A DNA stretch of 64,000 nt from Thalassospira mesophila (GCF_002115755.1 NZ_JFKA01000007.1:62001-126000), one strand, 5' to 3'; positions 44,595-53,699 are shown, counted from the first letter of the stretch. Notes: generated from the sequence alone by a model not told the origin. Numbers and translations are program-made.

Positions 44595-46147
44595 GTTCTG
44601 CCGCCGCAACAGCAGGCATGGAAACCACGCCAATGGAGCGTGGCCTGACCACGGTTTCCATCATGCTGGCAACCATCATGCAGGCGCTTGATACAACGAT
44701 TGCAAACGTGGCCTTGCCGCATATGCAAGGTACGATGTCGGCCACCCAGGACCAGATTTCCTGGGTGCTGACATCCTATATCGTTGCGGCTGCCATCATG
44801 ACGCCGCCAACCGGGTTTCTTGCCGCCCGGTTTGGTCGGCGCAAGCTGTTCATTTGTTCGGTGGCGGGCTTTACCATTGCATCGATGCTGTGTGGTGCGG
44901 CAACGTCCCTGCCTGAAATTGTCATGTTTCGCCTGTTGCAAGGGGCATTCGGGGCGGGGCTGGTGCCATTGTCGCAGGCCGTTTTGCTCGATACCTACCC
45001 CAAGGAACAGCATGGTTCGGCCATGGCGATGTGGGGCATGGGCGTTATGCTGGGGCCTATTCTGGGGCCGACATTGGGCGGGTATCTGACCGAATATTAT
45101 AACTGGCGTTGGGTTTTTTACATCAATCTGCCGGTGGGGCTGATGGCGTTGGGCGGGATCATGGCGTTTGTGCCTGAAACCTCCAAAAAGGCGGGCCTGC
45201 CGTTTGACTGGTTTGGCTTTGCCCTTTTAAGCCTGTCGATTGGCGCGCTTCAGATGATGCTGGACCGGGGCGAATCCCAGAACTGGTTTTCGTCCTATGA
45301 AATCCTGATCGAAATGGTGCTCAGCATTTTGTGCATCTATATGTTTCTGGTGCATATGTTTACCGCCAAAAACCCGTTTCTTGAACCGGGCCTGTTCAAG
45401 GATCGAAATTTTGCTATCGGGTTGATCTTTATCTTTATTGTTGGCGTGGTGTTGCTGGCCACACTGGCCCTTTTGCCCCCATTCCTGCAAAATCTGATGG
45501 GGTATCCGGTGGTGACGGCGGGTATATTGCTGGCCCCGCGCGGCATTGGCTCGATGATGGCGATGATGCTGGTCGGGCGACTGGTGGGTCGGTTTGATGT
45601 TCGTTTTCTGATCCTGTTCGGGTTGGGGATGACAGCACTGTCGCTATATCAGATGTCGTGTTTCACAACCGAGGTCAGCGCGACCACACTTACCATGACC
45701 GGGATCATCCAGGGTGTCGGACTCGGGTTTATTTTTGTGCCGTTAAGTACCATTACCTTTGCGACATTGAACCCGAAATACCGCAACGAAGGTACCGCCA
45801 TGTTCAGCCTGATGCGCAATATCGGGTCGAGTATCGGCATTTCGGTGATGACAACCATGCTGACCCAGAACACGCAGGTTGTGCATTCAAGCTTTGCCGC
45901 CCTGTTAACCCCGTTTCGCCATGCCATGCAGGCGCCGTGGTTGCCTGATGCCTGGAACTGGCAAACAACGGCGGGGGCGGTGGGCCTTAATAACATGATT
46001 ACGACCCAGGCCAGGACCATTGCCTATCTTGATGATTTTCAGGCGATGATGTGGATTGTGCTGGCGGTTGCGCCCCTGTTGCTGGTGATGCAGGGACCAA
46101 AGAAAAAACGATCTGACAAGGAACAGCATATGGAGGTGATGGATTAG
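44591..46147 (+). CDS. emrB: EmrB-type drug:H+ antiporter (MFS, DHA2, 14 helices)
   Basis: 518 residues from ATG 44591, overlapping the emrA stop by four bases; the frame runs back to 44543. MFS motifs include LDTTIANVALPHM, GFLAARFGRRKLF, and FRLLQGAFGAGLVPLSQAVLLD. The NYNWRWVFYINLPVGLM-like block (YNWRWVFYINLPVGL) is typical of the 14-helix DHA2 family. It exports hydrophobic drugs in exchange for protons through the EmrA bridge. A terminator follows at 46226. Confidence 0.94.
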   Translation: MSSAAATAGMETTPMERGLTTVSIMLATIMQALDTTIANVALPHMQGTMSATQDQISWVLTSYIVAAAIMTPPTGFLAARFGRRKLFICSVAGFTIASMLCGAATSLPEIVMFRLLQGAFGAGLVPLSQAVLLDTYPKEQHGSAMAMWGMGVMLGPILGPTLGGYLTEYYNWRWVFYINLPVGLMALGGIMAFVPETSKKAGLPFDWFGFALLSLSIGALQMMLDRGESQNWFSSYEILIEMVLSILCIYMFLVHMFTAKNPFLEPGLFKDRNFAIGLIFIFIVGVVLLATLALLPPFLQNLMGYPVVTAGILLAPRGIGSMMAMMLVGRLVGRFDVRFLILFGLGMTALSLYQMSCFTTEVSATTLTMTGIIQGVGLGFIFVPLSTITFATLNPKYRNEGTAMFSLMRNIGSSIGISVMTTMLTQNTQVVHSSFAALLTPFRHAMQAPWLPDAWNWQTTAGAVGLNNMITTQARTIAYLDDFQAMMWIVLAVAPLLLVMQGPKKKRSDKEQHMEVMD

Positions 46148-46225
46148 TCCATCGGGTATTTTCTCCACGGTTTTCGTTGTCCATGTTCTTCCCCCCCAAC
46201 TTCCCCGCATGGACAGCGGAGCAAA

Positions 46226-46260
46226 AAGCGGCGCGAATTTATTCGCGCCGCTTATTTGTT
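46226..46260 (+). terminator. Terminator of marR-emrAB
   Basis: Perfect 12-bp stem AAGCGGCGCGAA (46226-46237) / TTCGCGCCGCTT (46242-46253), TTTA loop, ATTTGTT tail. Confidence 0.9.
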
Positions 46261-46744
46261 TTGGGGTGGTTTGCGGGCGGACCGGTCAATTTGGTATTGC
46301 TGCCCCGCATTTTCTCCCAATCAAATATTAACCAGAATGCGCTAATGTAAAAAATAGCGTCAGATCGGGTCCGTTATTGGTTGCTATATGACATGGCAAG
46401 CTGATAATTGGTCCTGCCGTGCGGCTTGCTCTTAAAAGAAGAAATAATTCATGCAATAGCAGCCCAAGGCTACCAGATGCTTGTGAATATCCTGCTTTGG
46501 AATTCCAGCGAGAAACCGCGTTTCATGTAAGTTTTTCATCGCTTGTGGCGAGAAGCTGAACATTTACCGGTGACTAGTTTTTTCTGCCGTAAAGTTGATG
46601 TGCGAACCTTGCCATCTTCCATCATATCACTGTCATAGTTTCGCCGTGACTTTCGCGCAGAATACCCGGTGTTATCAAAGCCGCATTCATCGTCGGCGAT
46701 GAATGTCAGGTCTTTGTTTCGATATATTACGGAGGTTCAAAAGA
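46261..46744. other. Gap with a strong leader hairpin before the 75-residue gene
   Basis: About 480 bp without a gene, more A/T-rich than its surroundings. The striking element is CATTCATCG (46684-46692), TCGG loop, CGATGAATG (46697-46705), a perfect 9-bp hairpin 40 bp before the next start. Nothing else is recognisable. Confidence 0.45.
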
Positions 46745-46972
46745 ATGGCGCGGAAAGCGGACCAGAATGTCGCCATTGGCGACCAGTTCAGGGTTACCAA
46801 TGCCCATAGTTCGGTTTTCGAGGTTCTTGAAATCCGCGACATCTCACCGGCACCACATGCGTTGATCGTCAAGACCAACGAAAGAAGGTCGCCGTCCCTT
46901 ATTGCTGTGTCCACCTTGTTAAATCCCAATTTTTATCAACGGGTTTACACGGACGAGCCGCCTAAACACTGA
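46745..46972 (+). CDS. Small conserved-looking protein of unknown function
   Basis: 75 residues from ATG 46745, with GGAGG 9 bases upstream; the frame runs back to 46703 through the leader. The sequence is beta-rich and polar (VAIGDQFRVTNAHSSVFEVLEI, then HALIVKTNERRSPSLIAVSTLL), resembling a small SH3/PilZ-like barrel, with no Cys and no signal. It has its own terminator and a strong leader hairpin, so it is probably a real, separately controlled gene. I do not recognise the family. Confidence 0.7.
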   Translation: MARKADQNVAIGDQFRVTNAHSSVFEVLEIRDISPAPHALIVKTNERRSPSLIAVSTLLNPNFYQRVYTDEPPKH

Positions 46973-47025
46973 TCGCAACCAATAACGGGTGGGAAACCCC
47001 CGTTCTGGTTTGCCCGGATGCACAG

Positions 47026-47060
47026 GCCGCGCCAATTATGTTTGGCGCGGCTTTTGTTTT
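47026..47060 (+). terminator. Terminator of the 75-residue gene
   Basis: GCCGCGCCAA (47026-47035) / TTGGCGCGGC (47042-47051), 6-base loop, TTTTGTTTT. Confidence 0.88.
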
Positions 47061-47138
47061 GCCGGGCAAAGATGTTCGGGAAAATGTCAGAGTCCGAAAC
47101 TGGCGAGTATTTATGTGCCGTTCTGCTAAACTGCAGGC

Positions 47139-48677
47139 ATGGAACAAATCAATGACGACATTTGTTATGCCGCCTTGCTGGCGCGTGATAACCGGTTTGA
47201 CGGGCGGTTTTATACTGCTGTTAAAACCACCGGCATTTTTTGTCGGCCCATTTGCCCGGCGGTAACGCCCAAGCGGCAAAATGTTGAGTTTTTCCCCACA
47301 GCCGAAGCCGCCATTGCACACGGGTTTCGCCCCTGTTTGCGCTGCCGCCCCGAAGCCGCCCCGGGCAGTGCAGCCGCAGCGGGCGTGCATGCGACTGTTC
47401 GTCGCGCTGTGCGCCTGATCGAGGAAGGCGCGCTGACCACTGGCTCGGTCGAAGACCTTGCCGATCGTCTCGGCCTTGGTGCCCGGCATTTGCGGCGTAT
47501 TTTCAAAGATCACACCGGCGTTAGCCCGCAGGACCACGCCAAGGCGCGCCGCTTGCTGCGTGCCCGGCAACTGATTGTCGATAGCAACCTTTCGATGACA
47601 GAAATTGCCGACATTGCGGGGTTTGGCAGTTTGCGGCGTTTTAACGATGCCATGAAAGGTGCCTATGGCCACGCGCCAACCGCCTTTCGGCGCGGCCTCA
47701 CGGATGTTTCCGACTCCAAAGTCACGTCAGGGACAAATAACCCGATGCAGATACAAAAAGACGACATGGTTTTGCGCCTTAAACCCCGTCAGCCCTTTGA
47801 TAACGATTTTTTGCTGGGTTTTTTCCGCGCCCGGTCGATACCGGGGCTGGAAGCGGTGGGGGATGATTATTATTGCCGGGGCTATTTGCTAGGCGGTGCG
47901 CCGGGCTTGATGATTTGCCGGTTTTTACGCAATGGCAGCATTGAAATTTGCCTGCGTGGTGAAGACCGCAGCAGCCTGTTAGACCTTGGCGCACGGGTGC
48001 GCCGCCTGTTTGACCTTGATGCCGATATGACCGCGATTTGCGCCGTTTTTGCCGATGACCCGTTATTGGCCCCGCTGGTGCAACGCCGTCCCGGCCTGCG
48101 CGTGCCCGGCTGCTGGGACCGGTTTGAACTTGCCGTTCGCGCCGTGCTGGGCCAGCAGGTTTCAGTGGCGGCGGCACGCACCCTGGCTGGGCGTATTGTT
48201 GTGCAATATGGCCAGGCCCTGCCGGATCATTTGGTGGCAGGCACCGGGATTACGCATTTATTTCCCCAACCCGCCGTCTTGCAAGGGCACGATTTAATCG
48301 CCATTGGCCTGACAAAACGCCGCGCGCAAACACTGGGCGATGTGATTGACCTGTTTGCCCAACCCAATATGGCGGAACGCACCGGCGACGCTATTCTGGC
48401 CGATTTGGCCGCGATTAAGGGCATTGGGCCGTGGACGCTTAATTATTTTGCCCTGCGCGGGTTGGGCGACCCGGATGCCTTCCCGGCCGCCGATCTGGGT
48501 ATTCTCAAAGGATCTGCACAGGGTGGCGGGCCAGAAACGGCCAAAGAACTGGAAAAACAATCGCTGCAATGGCGCCCGTGGCGGGCCTATGCCGCGCAAT
48601 ATTTATGGTCGGCCCTGATCCCCGATGCGGATAGCACGAACAAGGAAACTGATGATGACCACAATCACGCAAATTGA
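47139..48677 (+). CDS. Ada(N)-AraC-AlkA fusion: alkylation sensor and glycosylase
   Basis: 512 residues with three parts. The Ada methyl-phosphotriester domain has four Cys ligands C35, C39, C66 and C69 (GIFCRPIC, CLRCRPEA). An AraC-type double helix-turn-helix follows (about 90-190, VEDLADRLGLGARHLRRIFK). The C-terminal half is AlkA: N-terminal fold, then the HhH-GPD region (AAIKGIGPWTLNYFALR) with the catalytic Asp in DAFPAADLGILKG. It would sense methylated DNA backbone by Cys methylation, activate transcription, and excise 3-methyladenine. The ogt gene overlaps its 3' end by 26 bases. Confidence 0.93.
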   Translation: MEQINDDICYAALLARDNRFDGRFYTAVKTTGIFCRPICPAVTPKRQNVEFFPTAEAAIAHGFRPCLRCRPEAAPGSAAAAGVHATVRRAVRLIEEGALTTGSVEDLADRLGLGARHLRRIFKDHTGVSPQDHAKARRLLRARQLIVDSNLSMTEIADIAGFGSLRRFNDAMKGAYGHAPTAFRRGLTDVSDSKVTSGTNNPMQIQKDDMVLRLKPRQPFDNDFLLGFFRARSIPGLEAVGDDYYCRGYLLGGAPGLMICRFLRNGSIEICLRGEDRSSLLDLGARVRRLFDLDADMTAICAVFADDPLLAPLVQRRPGLRVPGCWDRFELAVRAVLGQQVSVAAARTLAGRIVVQYGQALPDHLVAGTGITHLFPQPAVLQGHDLIAIGLTKRRAQTLGDVIDLFAQPNMAERTGDAILADLAAIKGIGPWTLNYFALRGLGDPDAFPAADLGILKGSAQGGGPETAKELEKQSLQWRPWRAYAAQYLWSALIPDADSTNKETDDDHNHAN

Positions 48678-49179
48678 CGTCGCCCGCTATGACAGTCCGA
48701 TTGGCCAGCTAAGCCTGGCTTCGGTGGAAGGGCGGCTGGTGCATCTTGATTTTGAAGATAATGATGATCGTCTGCATCTGATCTCCTCGCGCCGGTTTAA
48801 AAATATCGACTGGTGTGAAAGCGGTTTTGCCCCTTCATCGGTTCTTTCGTGGCTGGATGCCTATTTCGCCGGACGGGTGATGGATTTGCCAATGGCCGAT
48901 ATTGATATGCGCGGCACGGATTTTCAAAAATCTGTCTGGCAGGCACTGATCGAAATTCCATCGGGAACCAGCGTTTCTTATGGCAACCTGGCAGTAATCC
49001 TGAACAACGCCAAGGCCGTGCGCGCAGTGGCGCGGGCCAACGCCCTTAACCCGGTCTCCATCATCGTGCCGTGTCATCGGGTGATTGGTGCGGATGGCAC
49101 TTTAACCGGCTATGCGGGTGGATTGGCGCGCAAAAAATGGCTGCTGGAACATGAGGCCGCGTTGTCGCGGGCCGCTTGA
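48652..49179 (+). CDS. ogt: Methylated-DNA-protein-cysteine methyltransferase
   Basis: 175 residues from ATG 48652, with AAGGAA about 6 bases upstream, so it overlaps the end of the Ada-AlkA gene. The acceptor cysteine is in IIVPCHRVIGADG, and GYAGGLARKKWLLEHE completes the DNA-binding site. It repairs O6-methylguanine in a suicide reaction. Together with the upstream fusion it supplies the functions of E. coli Ada, AlkA and Ogt in one operon. Confidence 0.95.
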   Translation: MMTTITQIDVARYDSPIGQLSLASVEGRLVHLDFEDNDDRLHLISSRRFKNIDWCESGFAPSSVLSWLDAYFAGRVMDLPMADIDMRGTDFQKSVWQALIEIPSGTSVSYGNLAVILNNAKAVRAVARANALNPVSIIVPCHRVIGADGTLTGYAGGLARKKWLLEHEAALSRAA

Positions 49180-49215
49180 TGCAGTTGAACGGTTAAACAC
49201 GGTAAAAATAAATGT

Positions 49216-49250
49216 AATGCCATGCCGGAAGTAAATCCGGCACGGCATTT
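49216..49250. terminator. Bidirectional terminator between ogt and the alcohol dehydrogenase
   Basis: 14-bp stem with one mismatch: 49216-49229 with 49236-49249, AGTAAA loop, short T run after and A-rich sequence before. Confidence 0.8.
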
Positions 49251-49276
49251 TATGTGGGGTTCGGGGTGGCGACAGA

Positions 49277-50299
49277 TCAGATCGACATCACGATGCGGCC
49301 ATCAATTTTGCCGCCGCGCATGCGGTCGAAAATGGAATTGATGTTTTCAATCGGTTCGGTGGTGAAATGCGAATGTACTTTGCCGTCGCCCGCAAATTCC
49401 AATGCTTCTTGCAAATCGGCACGGGTGCCGACGATAGAGCCGCGAATGGTTTTGCGTGACAGGACGGTATCAAAAATATCCAGCTCGAACGTTCCCGGCG
49501 GCAGGCCGCAAAGCGCCATGGTGCCGTGACGGCCCAGCATGCCAACGCCCTGTTTAAAGGCGCTGTTCGATACCGCCGTTATCAGCACACCATTGGCACC
49601 GCCCATCTGTTTTTGCACCTCGGCAACCACATCGGTTTCGGCGGCGTTCAGCGTCCAGTCGGCACCCAGGTCTTTGGCGAGCTGCAGTTTTTCGCTGGTA
49701 ATGTCAACAGCGATAACTTTCATGCCCATCGCCTTGGCATATTGCACAGCCATATGGCCCAAGCCGCCAATACCGGAAATAACCACCGTTTCACCGGGTT
49801 TGCATTCGGTTTCTTTCAGGCCCTTGTAAACCGTAACGCCTGCACATAACACCGGGGCGGCATTGCCAAATTCAAGTGTATCGGGCAAATGGCCAACATA
49901 GTTGGGATCGGCCAGCACATATTCGGCAAAACCGCCATTTATGGAATAGCCGGTATTGATTTGTTCGCCGCACAGGGTTTCCCAGCCGGTAATGCAGTGA
50001 TGGCAATGCCCGCAGGCGGAATAGAGCCACGGCACGCCCACACGATCACCAACCTTGACCGATTTAACACCGGCGCCAATTTCGGTGACAAAACCAACAC
50101 CTTCGTGACCGGGAATAAAGGGCGGGTTCGGCTTTACCGGCCAGTCGCCTTCAACGGCGTGCAAATCGGTGTGGCAAACGCCAGATGCCTCGATTTTTAC
50201 CAGAATTGTACCGGGCGTAACCTTGGGAACAGTGACGTCTTCGATTGACAGGGGTTTGCCAAATTCGCGCGCTACGGCTGCTTTCATTGTGGCAGGCAT
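49277..50299 (-). CDS. adhP: Zinc-dependent alcohol dehydrogenase (AdhP type)
   Basis: 340 residues from ATG 50299, with AGGAGG 7 bases upstream. Catalytic zinc region GVCHTDLHAVEGDWP with Cys and GHEGVGFV with His; structural zinc Cys cluster CGHCHHCITGWETLC; Rossmann motif GIGGLGHMAVQYAKAMG. The family oxidises ethanol and other primary alcohols with NAD+. The LysR gene ends 167 bp upstream on the same strand. Whether LysR controls it cannot be told. Confidence 0.93.
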   Translation of the reverse strand: MPATMKAAVAREFGKPLSIEDVTVPKVTPGTILVKIEASGVCHTDLHAVEGDWPVKPNPPFIPGHEGVGFVTEIGAGVKSVKVGDRVGVPWLYSACGHCHHCITGWETLCGEQINTGYSINGGFAEYVLADPNYVGHLPDTLEFGNAAPVLCAGVTVYKGLKETECKPGETVVISGIGGLGHMAVQYAKAMGMKVIAVDITSEKLQLAKDLGADWTLNAAETDVVAEVQKQMGGANGVLITAVSNSAFKQGVGMLGRHGTMALCGLPPGTFELDIFDTVLSRKTIRGSIVGTRADLQEALEFAGDGKVHSHFTTEPIENINSIFDRMRGGKIDGRIVMSI

Positions 50300-50465
50300 G
50301 CTCGTCCCTCCTGATGTGGTTATGTGTGGCGATAACCGGGGTCATCACAGGACGGAATGATAGCGACTTGCAAGTATGCAGCCTTGCGTTACATCAAATA
50401 GTGCTAATTTATCGGTGCGATTATGAGCCAACAAGCCGGGCTATCCGGGCCATCGGGCTGCCGGG

Positions 50466-51437
50466 TCAGGCCGCATGGGTGATGGCAAAATCGCCGTTGC
50501 GGACAAGCTGGCTGACAAGCTGGTGAAACAGGGTGTGGCTGCGGTCATATGTCAGAACCAGTTCGATGTCGGGCAGGGGCGGGAGCATATCGTTATCGTT
50601 CAAAATGATATGGTCGCTGCCAATAGCGTTATGGGGCAAAATGCCCACACCCAGCCCCGCCGATATTGCCAACCGGATATTGTGATAGGACGCACTGCGA
50701 TAGGCGTTAAAATAGCCGTGGCCGGATTGTTCAATCGCGGCAATTGCCGCCGCGCGATAGGCGCAGCCATCGGGAAACGTGATCAGCGGAATATCGCCAT
50801 TCAGGTTGGGTGCGATGGTTTGTGATGCGATCCAGCCAAGCGGCTGGCGATGCAAAACAGTATCGTTGGATGTGTTGGGTGCCGGGCGCACATGTGTTGC
50901 GGCGCTGGTGTTGGTGCCGATGGCCGGGGCGACTTTTTTATAAATAATAATATCGATCTCGCCCTGGCGGTAGTGTTCGCAGACTTGCGATGACAGGGCG
51001 GATGTGACCTCGACCCGTAAGGCCGGGTTGATTTCCATGCAGCGCCGCACCGCCGTGGCGATATTGCCCAGCGGAAAATCATCGGGCACCCCCAGCCGAA
51101 CCCGGCCTTGTAATTCGGGTTGGCGAAAGCTGTCTATCGCGGCAGACAGGCGCGATAAAATTTCCTCGGCCATGGGCAACAGCCGCTTGCCATCCTCGGT
51201 CAAATCGGCAACCTGCCCGCGTCGCCTGTCGATCAGGCGGCAACACAGGATTTCTTCCAGCTTTTGCAGGCTTTGGGTAATGGCAGACTGGCTGCGCATC
51301 AACGTGGCGCTGGCAAGCTGAAAATCCAGCACGGCGGCAATGGTAACAAAGGTGCGCAATTGTTCCAGCGTGATGCGCCGGTCATCAAGGTGGCGTGCCG
51401 GGGAGGGCTTCGAAAAGCTGGAAGTAGTTGCTGTCAT
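50466..51437 (-). CDS. LysR-family transcriptional regulator
   Basis: 323 residues from ATG 51437 (the frame opens at 51476; neither start has a clear ribosome site). The N-terminal helix-turn-helix is ITLEQLRTFVTIAAVLDFQLASATLMRSQSAITQSLQKLEEILCCRLIDR. An effector domain follows (LQGRVRLGVPDDFPLG onward). It lies between the alcohol dehydrogenase gene on the same strand and the divergent EamA transporter, with repeat copy B in the promoter gap. LysR regulators commonly control the divergent neighbour, so the transporter is the first candidate target. Confidence 0.88.
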   Translation of the reverse strand: MTATTSSFSKPSPARHLDDRRITLEQLRTFVTIAAVLDFQLASATLMRSQSAITQSLQKLEEILCCRLIDRRRGQVADLTEDGKRLLPMAEEILSRLSAAIDSFRQPELQGRVRLGVPDDFPLGNIATAVRRCMEINPALRVEVTSALSSQVCEHYRQGEIDIIIYKKVAPAIGTNTSAATHVRPAPNTSNDTVLHRQPLGWIASQTIAPNLNGDIPLITFPDGCAYRAAAIAAIEQSGHGYFNAYRSASYHNIRLAISAGLGVGILPHNAIGSDHIILNDNDMLPPLPDIELVLTYDRSHTLFHQLVSQLVRNGDFAITHAA

Positions 51438-51581
51438 TGCGGGGTACCGTGCGCTGGTGTTTGACGGGCAAAACACGAATTCTTCAAATCACTATAACTG
51501 ATTTGATCGCCATTTTAATTAATTTTCCAATTAAATCCGGTTCGGGCACAGTTTGGGCAATGTTTTTTGACTAATCCCAAA

Positions 51582-51716
51582 CTCATTGATCGAAACCGAT
51601 CAACGAGGCCCTCAATCGGCGGGCGGGCTTATTGTGCCTTTGCCTTTCGCGGCACTGGCCGCGCGGCGCCGTCGCGCCTAACCATGTCTCCATGAGAAGA
51701 CCTCATCGAGACATGG
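51582..51716 (-). repeat. Three-hairpin dispersed repeat, copy B
   Basis: 135 bp, homologous to copy A at 25613-25746 in reverse orientation. Stem 1: CCATGTCTC (51682-51690, plus strand) / GAGACATGG (51708-51716). Stem 2: GGCGC-GACG-GCGCC on the minus strand. Stem 3: CTCATTGATCG (51582-51592) / CGATCAACGAG (51597-51607), with one G-T pair. It occupies most of the lysR-eamA intergenic gap. Two base pairs in stem 1 differ from copy A on both arms together. Confidence 0.8.
51583..51693 (-). CDS. Doubtful 36-codon ORF inside repeat copy B
   Basis: ATG at 51693 reads 36 codons (METWLGATAPRG at the start, ASLIGFDQ at the end) to TGA at 51583. Copy A has a one-base difference after the matching ATG and encodes a different, shorter peptide, so the protein sequence is not conserved between copies. 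The ATG is also inside a stem. I judge it more likely non-coding, and list it because an automatic pipeline could call it. Confidence 0.15.
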   Translation of the reverse strand: METWLGATAPRGQCRERQRHNKPARRLRASLIGFDQ

Positions 51717-51722
51717 TATAAT
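51717..51722 (+). promoter_or_regulatory. -10 box of the EamA transporter gene
   Basis: TATAAT, a perfect -10 hexamer, directly abuts stem 1 of repeat copy B, 16 bp before the start codon. No good -35 is visible within the repeat at 16-18 bp spacing, so the promoter may need an activator such as the divergent LysR. Confidence 0.4.
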
Positions 51723-51737
51723 AAAAGGAATTGCCCG

Positions 51738-52691
51738 ATGGGACGCATCATCGTGTTGTTTGCAGGCTTTAGTCTGGTGTGGTCTTCGGCCTTTATCGTG
51801 GGCAAGGTGGCGATTGCCGACCTTGATCCTATTGTGTTGCTCGCCATTCGTTTTTTGGTTGGGGCCGTCTGTTTGTTGCCGTTTGTCGTGCGCCGGGGGC
51901 GGCGGTTTTTGCAAATGCCGGTGATGCGTTTTGGTGCAATTGCGGGTGTTTTGAATAATGCCCTGTATCTGGGGCTTAGTTTTATGGCCCTGCAAACGGT
52001 TCCGGCCCCGATATTGGTCGTTATCATTAGTTGTGCGCCGCTATTAACCAGTGCGTTTGCCGCTTTAACCGGGCAGGAACCGCTAAACGCGCAAAGGTTG
52101 GCCGGTTTTGCCATTTGTATTGTTGGTGTGGTTTGTGTGGCGGTGTGGCAGCCCGGGGCGGGCAGCAACATGGCACATGCGGGCATAGCTGGCATGGATG
52201 TGTTGGCGGGCTATGCCATGGCAGTTGGCGGTACAGTCGCCTTTGCCTTTGGCACGGTTTATTTGCGGGCGCACTCGGTTGGGGCATCACCGGTGGACGT
52301 TAATTTTTGGCAATCGCTGGTCGGCGGGCTGGTTTTGGTGCCGGTCGCCCTGTTTCGCGCCCCCGAACTGGTATTATGGCAGGCGGCCTTACATCTGCAA
52401 ACCCTGATGGCGATTTTGTATCTGGCGGTTGTGATTACATTGGGGGCGATGTTTATGTGGCTGTATCTGATTAAACGGTTCGGGGCCAGCAAGGCCGCCG
52501 CCGCGCATTTGATCAATCCGCTATCGGGGCTGATATTGTCTGCCGTTATTTTAGGAGGCGACATTGCCGCGATCCAGATTGGCGGGGCGGTTTTGATTGG
52601 TTTCGGGCTTTATATTGCGGTGTTTCGCGCGCCTGCTACCCGCCATCCGGTTTGCCGCAAAATGTCTGGTTCGTGCAAGGCCTCATCCTGA
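51738..52691 (+). CDS. EamA/DMT-family transporter
   Basis: 317 residues from ATG 51738, with AAAGGA 9 bases upstream. Ten hydrophobic segments arranged as two EamA halves, the first starting FAGFSLVWSSAFIVGKVAIADLDP and the second after a loop near residue 150. WLYLIKRFGASKAAAAHLINPLSGLI is the typical late motif. These permeases export amino acids or other metabolites; the substrate is unknown. It is divergent from lysR. Confidence 0.9.
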   Translation: MGRIIVLFAGFSLVWSSAFIVGKVAIADLDPIVLLAIRFLVGAVCLLPFVVRRGRRFLQMPVMRFGAIAGVLNNALYLGLSFMALQTVPAPILVVIISCAPLLTSAFAALTGQEPLNAQRLAGFAICIVGVVCVAVWQPGAGSNMAHAGIAGMDVLAGYAMAVGGTVAFAFGTVYLRAHSVGASPVDVNFWQSLVGGLVLVPVALFRAPELVLWQAALHLQTLMAILYLAVVITLGAMFMWLYLIKRFGASKAAAAHLINPLSGLILSAVILGGDIAAIQIGGAVLIGFGLYIAVFRAPATRHPVCRKMSGSCKASS

Positions 52692-52764
52692 TGTGTCAGC
52701 CATATTGCATGCCCTGCCGGTTCATCCTGCCCGGCAGGGGGATTTACAAGGGGAATGCCGGGTT

Positions 52765-53586
52765 TCAGGCGTTGTCGCCGTCGCCGGGGAGCTCCAGAAC
52801 GTAATCCTGATAATAATCGGGCGGCATACCGGCGTCATAGCGGGCTTCGTCATTAAAGGGTGGTTTAAGCGGCCCGCGCAGGTGTTTGCGCAACAGGGCA
52901 TGCCAGGTAGTGTAATAGGGCAGGCCGCGTTTATCGCACATCATTTCATAATATTTGCGCCCCGCACTGACATGGGCGACTTCCTCGGCGGCGATCTGTT
53001 TTAAAATTTCGGCACTTTCCGGGTCGCCATTGGCAATCAGGCGCTCAACCGTCGGCGGGGTCGCATCAAGCCCGCGCGCTTCAAACACCATTGGCACAAC
53101 GGCAAGGCGGGCCAGCAGGTCATAGGCGGTTTCCATGCTGCTTTGCCACAGGCCGTCATGGGCGGGTAAATCGCCATAGGTGGCGCCAAGTTCGCCGAGC
53201 CGTTTGGTCAGCATTAAAAAATGTTTGGCTTCGTCGGCGGCAACTTGCACCCAGGCATCGTGAAAATCGCGCGGCATGTTTTCGTCGGGGAATCGCACGG
53301 CGATGTCCCACGCCAGATCAATGGCATTAAGTTCGATATGGGCCAGGGCGTGCAACAAACCAATGCGCCCCTTAAGCCCGCCTTTGCCGCGTTTGGGCAT
53401 TTTGTTGGGCGGCAGGGTTTCGGGTTTGGCGGGGCGGGCGGGCCAGTCGGGCAGGTCGGCGCGGCCAACATCGGTAATGATCCCTTCCCGCCATTGCCGC
53501 GCCAGATCAATGCTAAAGTGGGCCTTTTGCGTGGGATCAACGGTTAAAAGGGCCTGTTTGGCAGCATCAGCAAGGGTTTGGGGCAT
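52765..53586 (-). CDS. DUF455 ferritin-like protein
   Basis: 273 residues from ATG 53586, with GGAA just upstream; ATGs at 53595 and 53661 are alternatives. The helical core has candidate di-iron ligands in LHALAHIELNAIDLAWDIA, VAADEAKHFLMLTKRL, and IAAEEVAHVSAGRKYYE, with Glu/His spacing like ferritin-superfamily proteins. The function of DUF455 is not established; a redox or tRNA-related role has been suggested for relatives such as MiaE-type proteins. It is followed on the same strand by the HPt/receiver-like gene upstream. Confidence 0.85.
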   Translation of the reverse strand: MPQTLADAAKQALLTVDPTQKAHFSIDLARQWREGIITDVGRADLPDWPARPAKPETLPPNKMPKRGKGGLKGRIGLLHALAHIELNAIDLAWDIAVRFPDENMPRDFHDAWVQVAADEAKHFLMLTKRLGELGATYGDLPAHDGLWQSSMETAYDLLARLAVVPMVFEARGLDATPPTVERLIANGDPESAEILKQIAAEEVAHVSAGRKYYEMMCDKRGLPYYTTWHALLRKHLRGPLKPPFNDEARYDAGMPPDYYQDYVLELPGDGDNA

Positions 53587-53699
53587 AATTTCCATAACGG
53601 TTGGCGGTGGCGGAATGAAAAACGGACCGGTTCCGGGGGACGTGGTCCGTTTTTGCGTCAATTAAAGGGTGTTTCAGGCCAAACGTGGTTTGGCCGATC

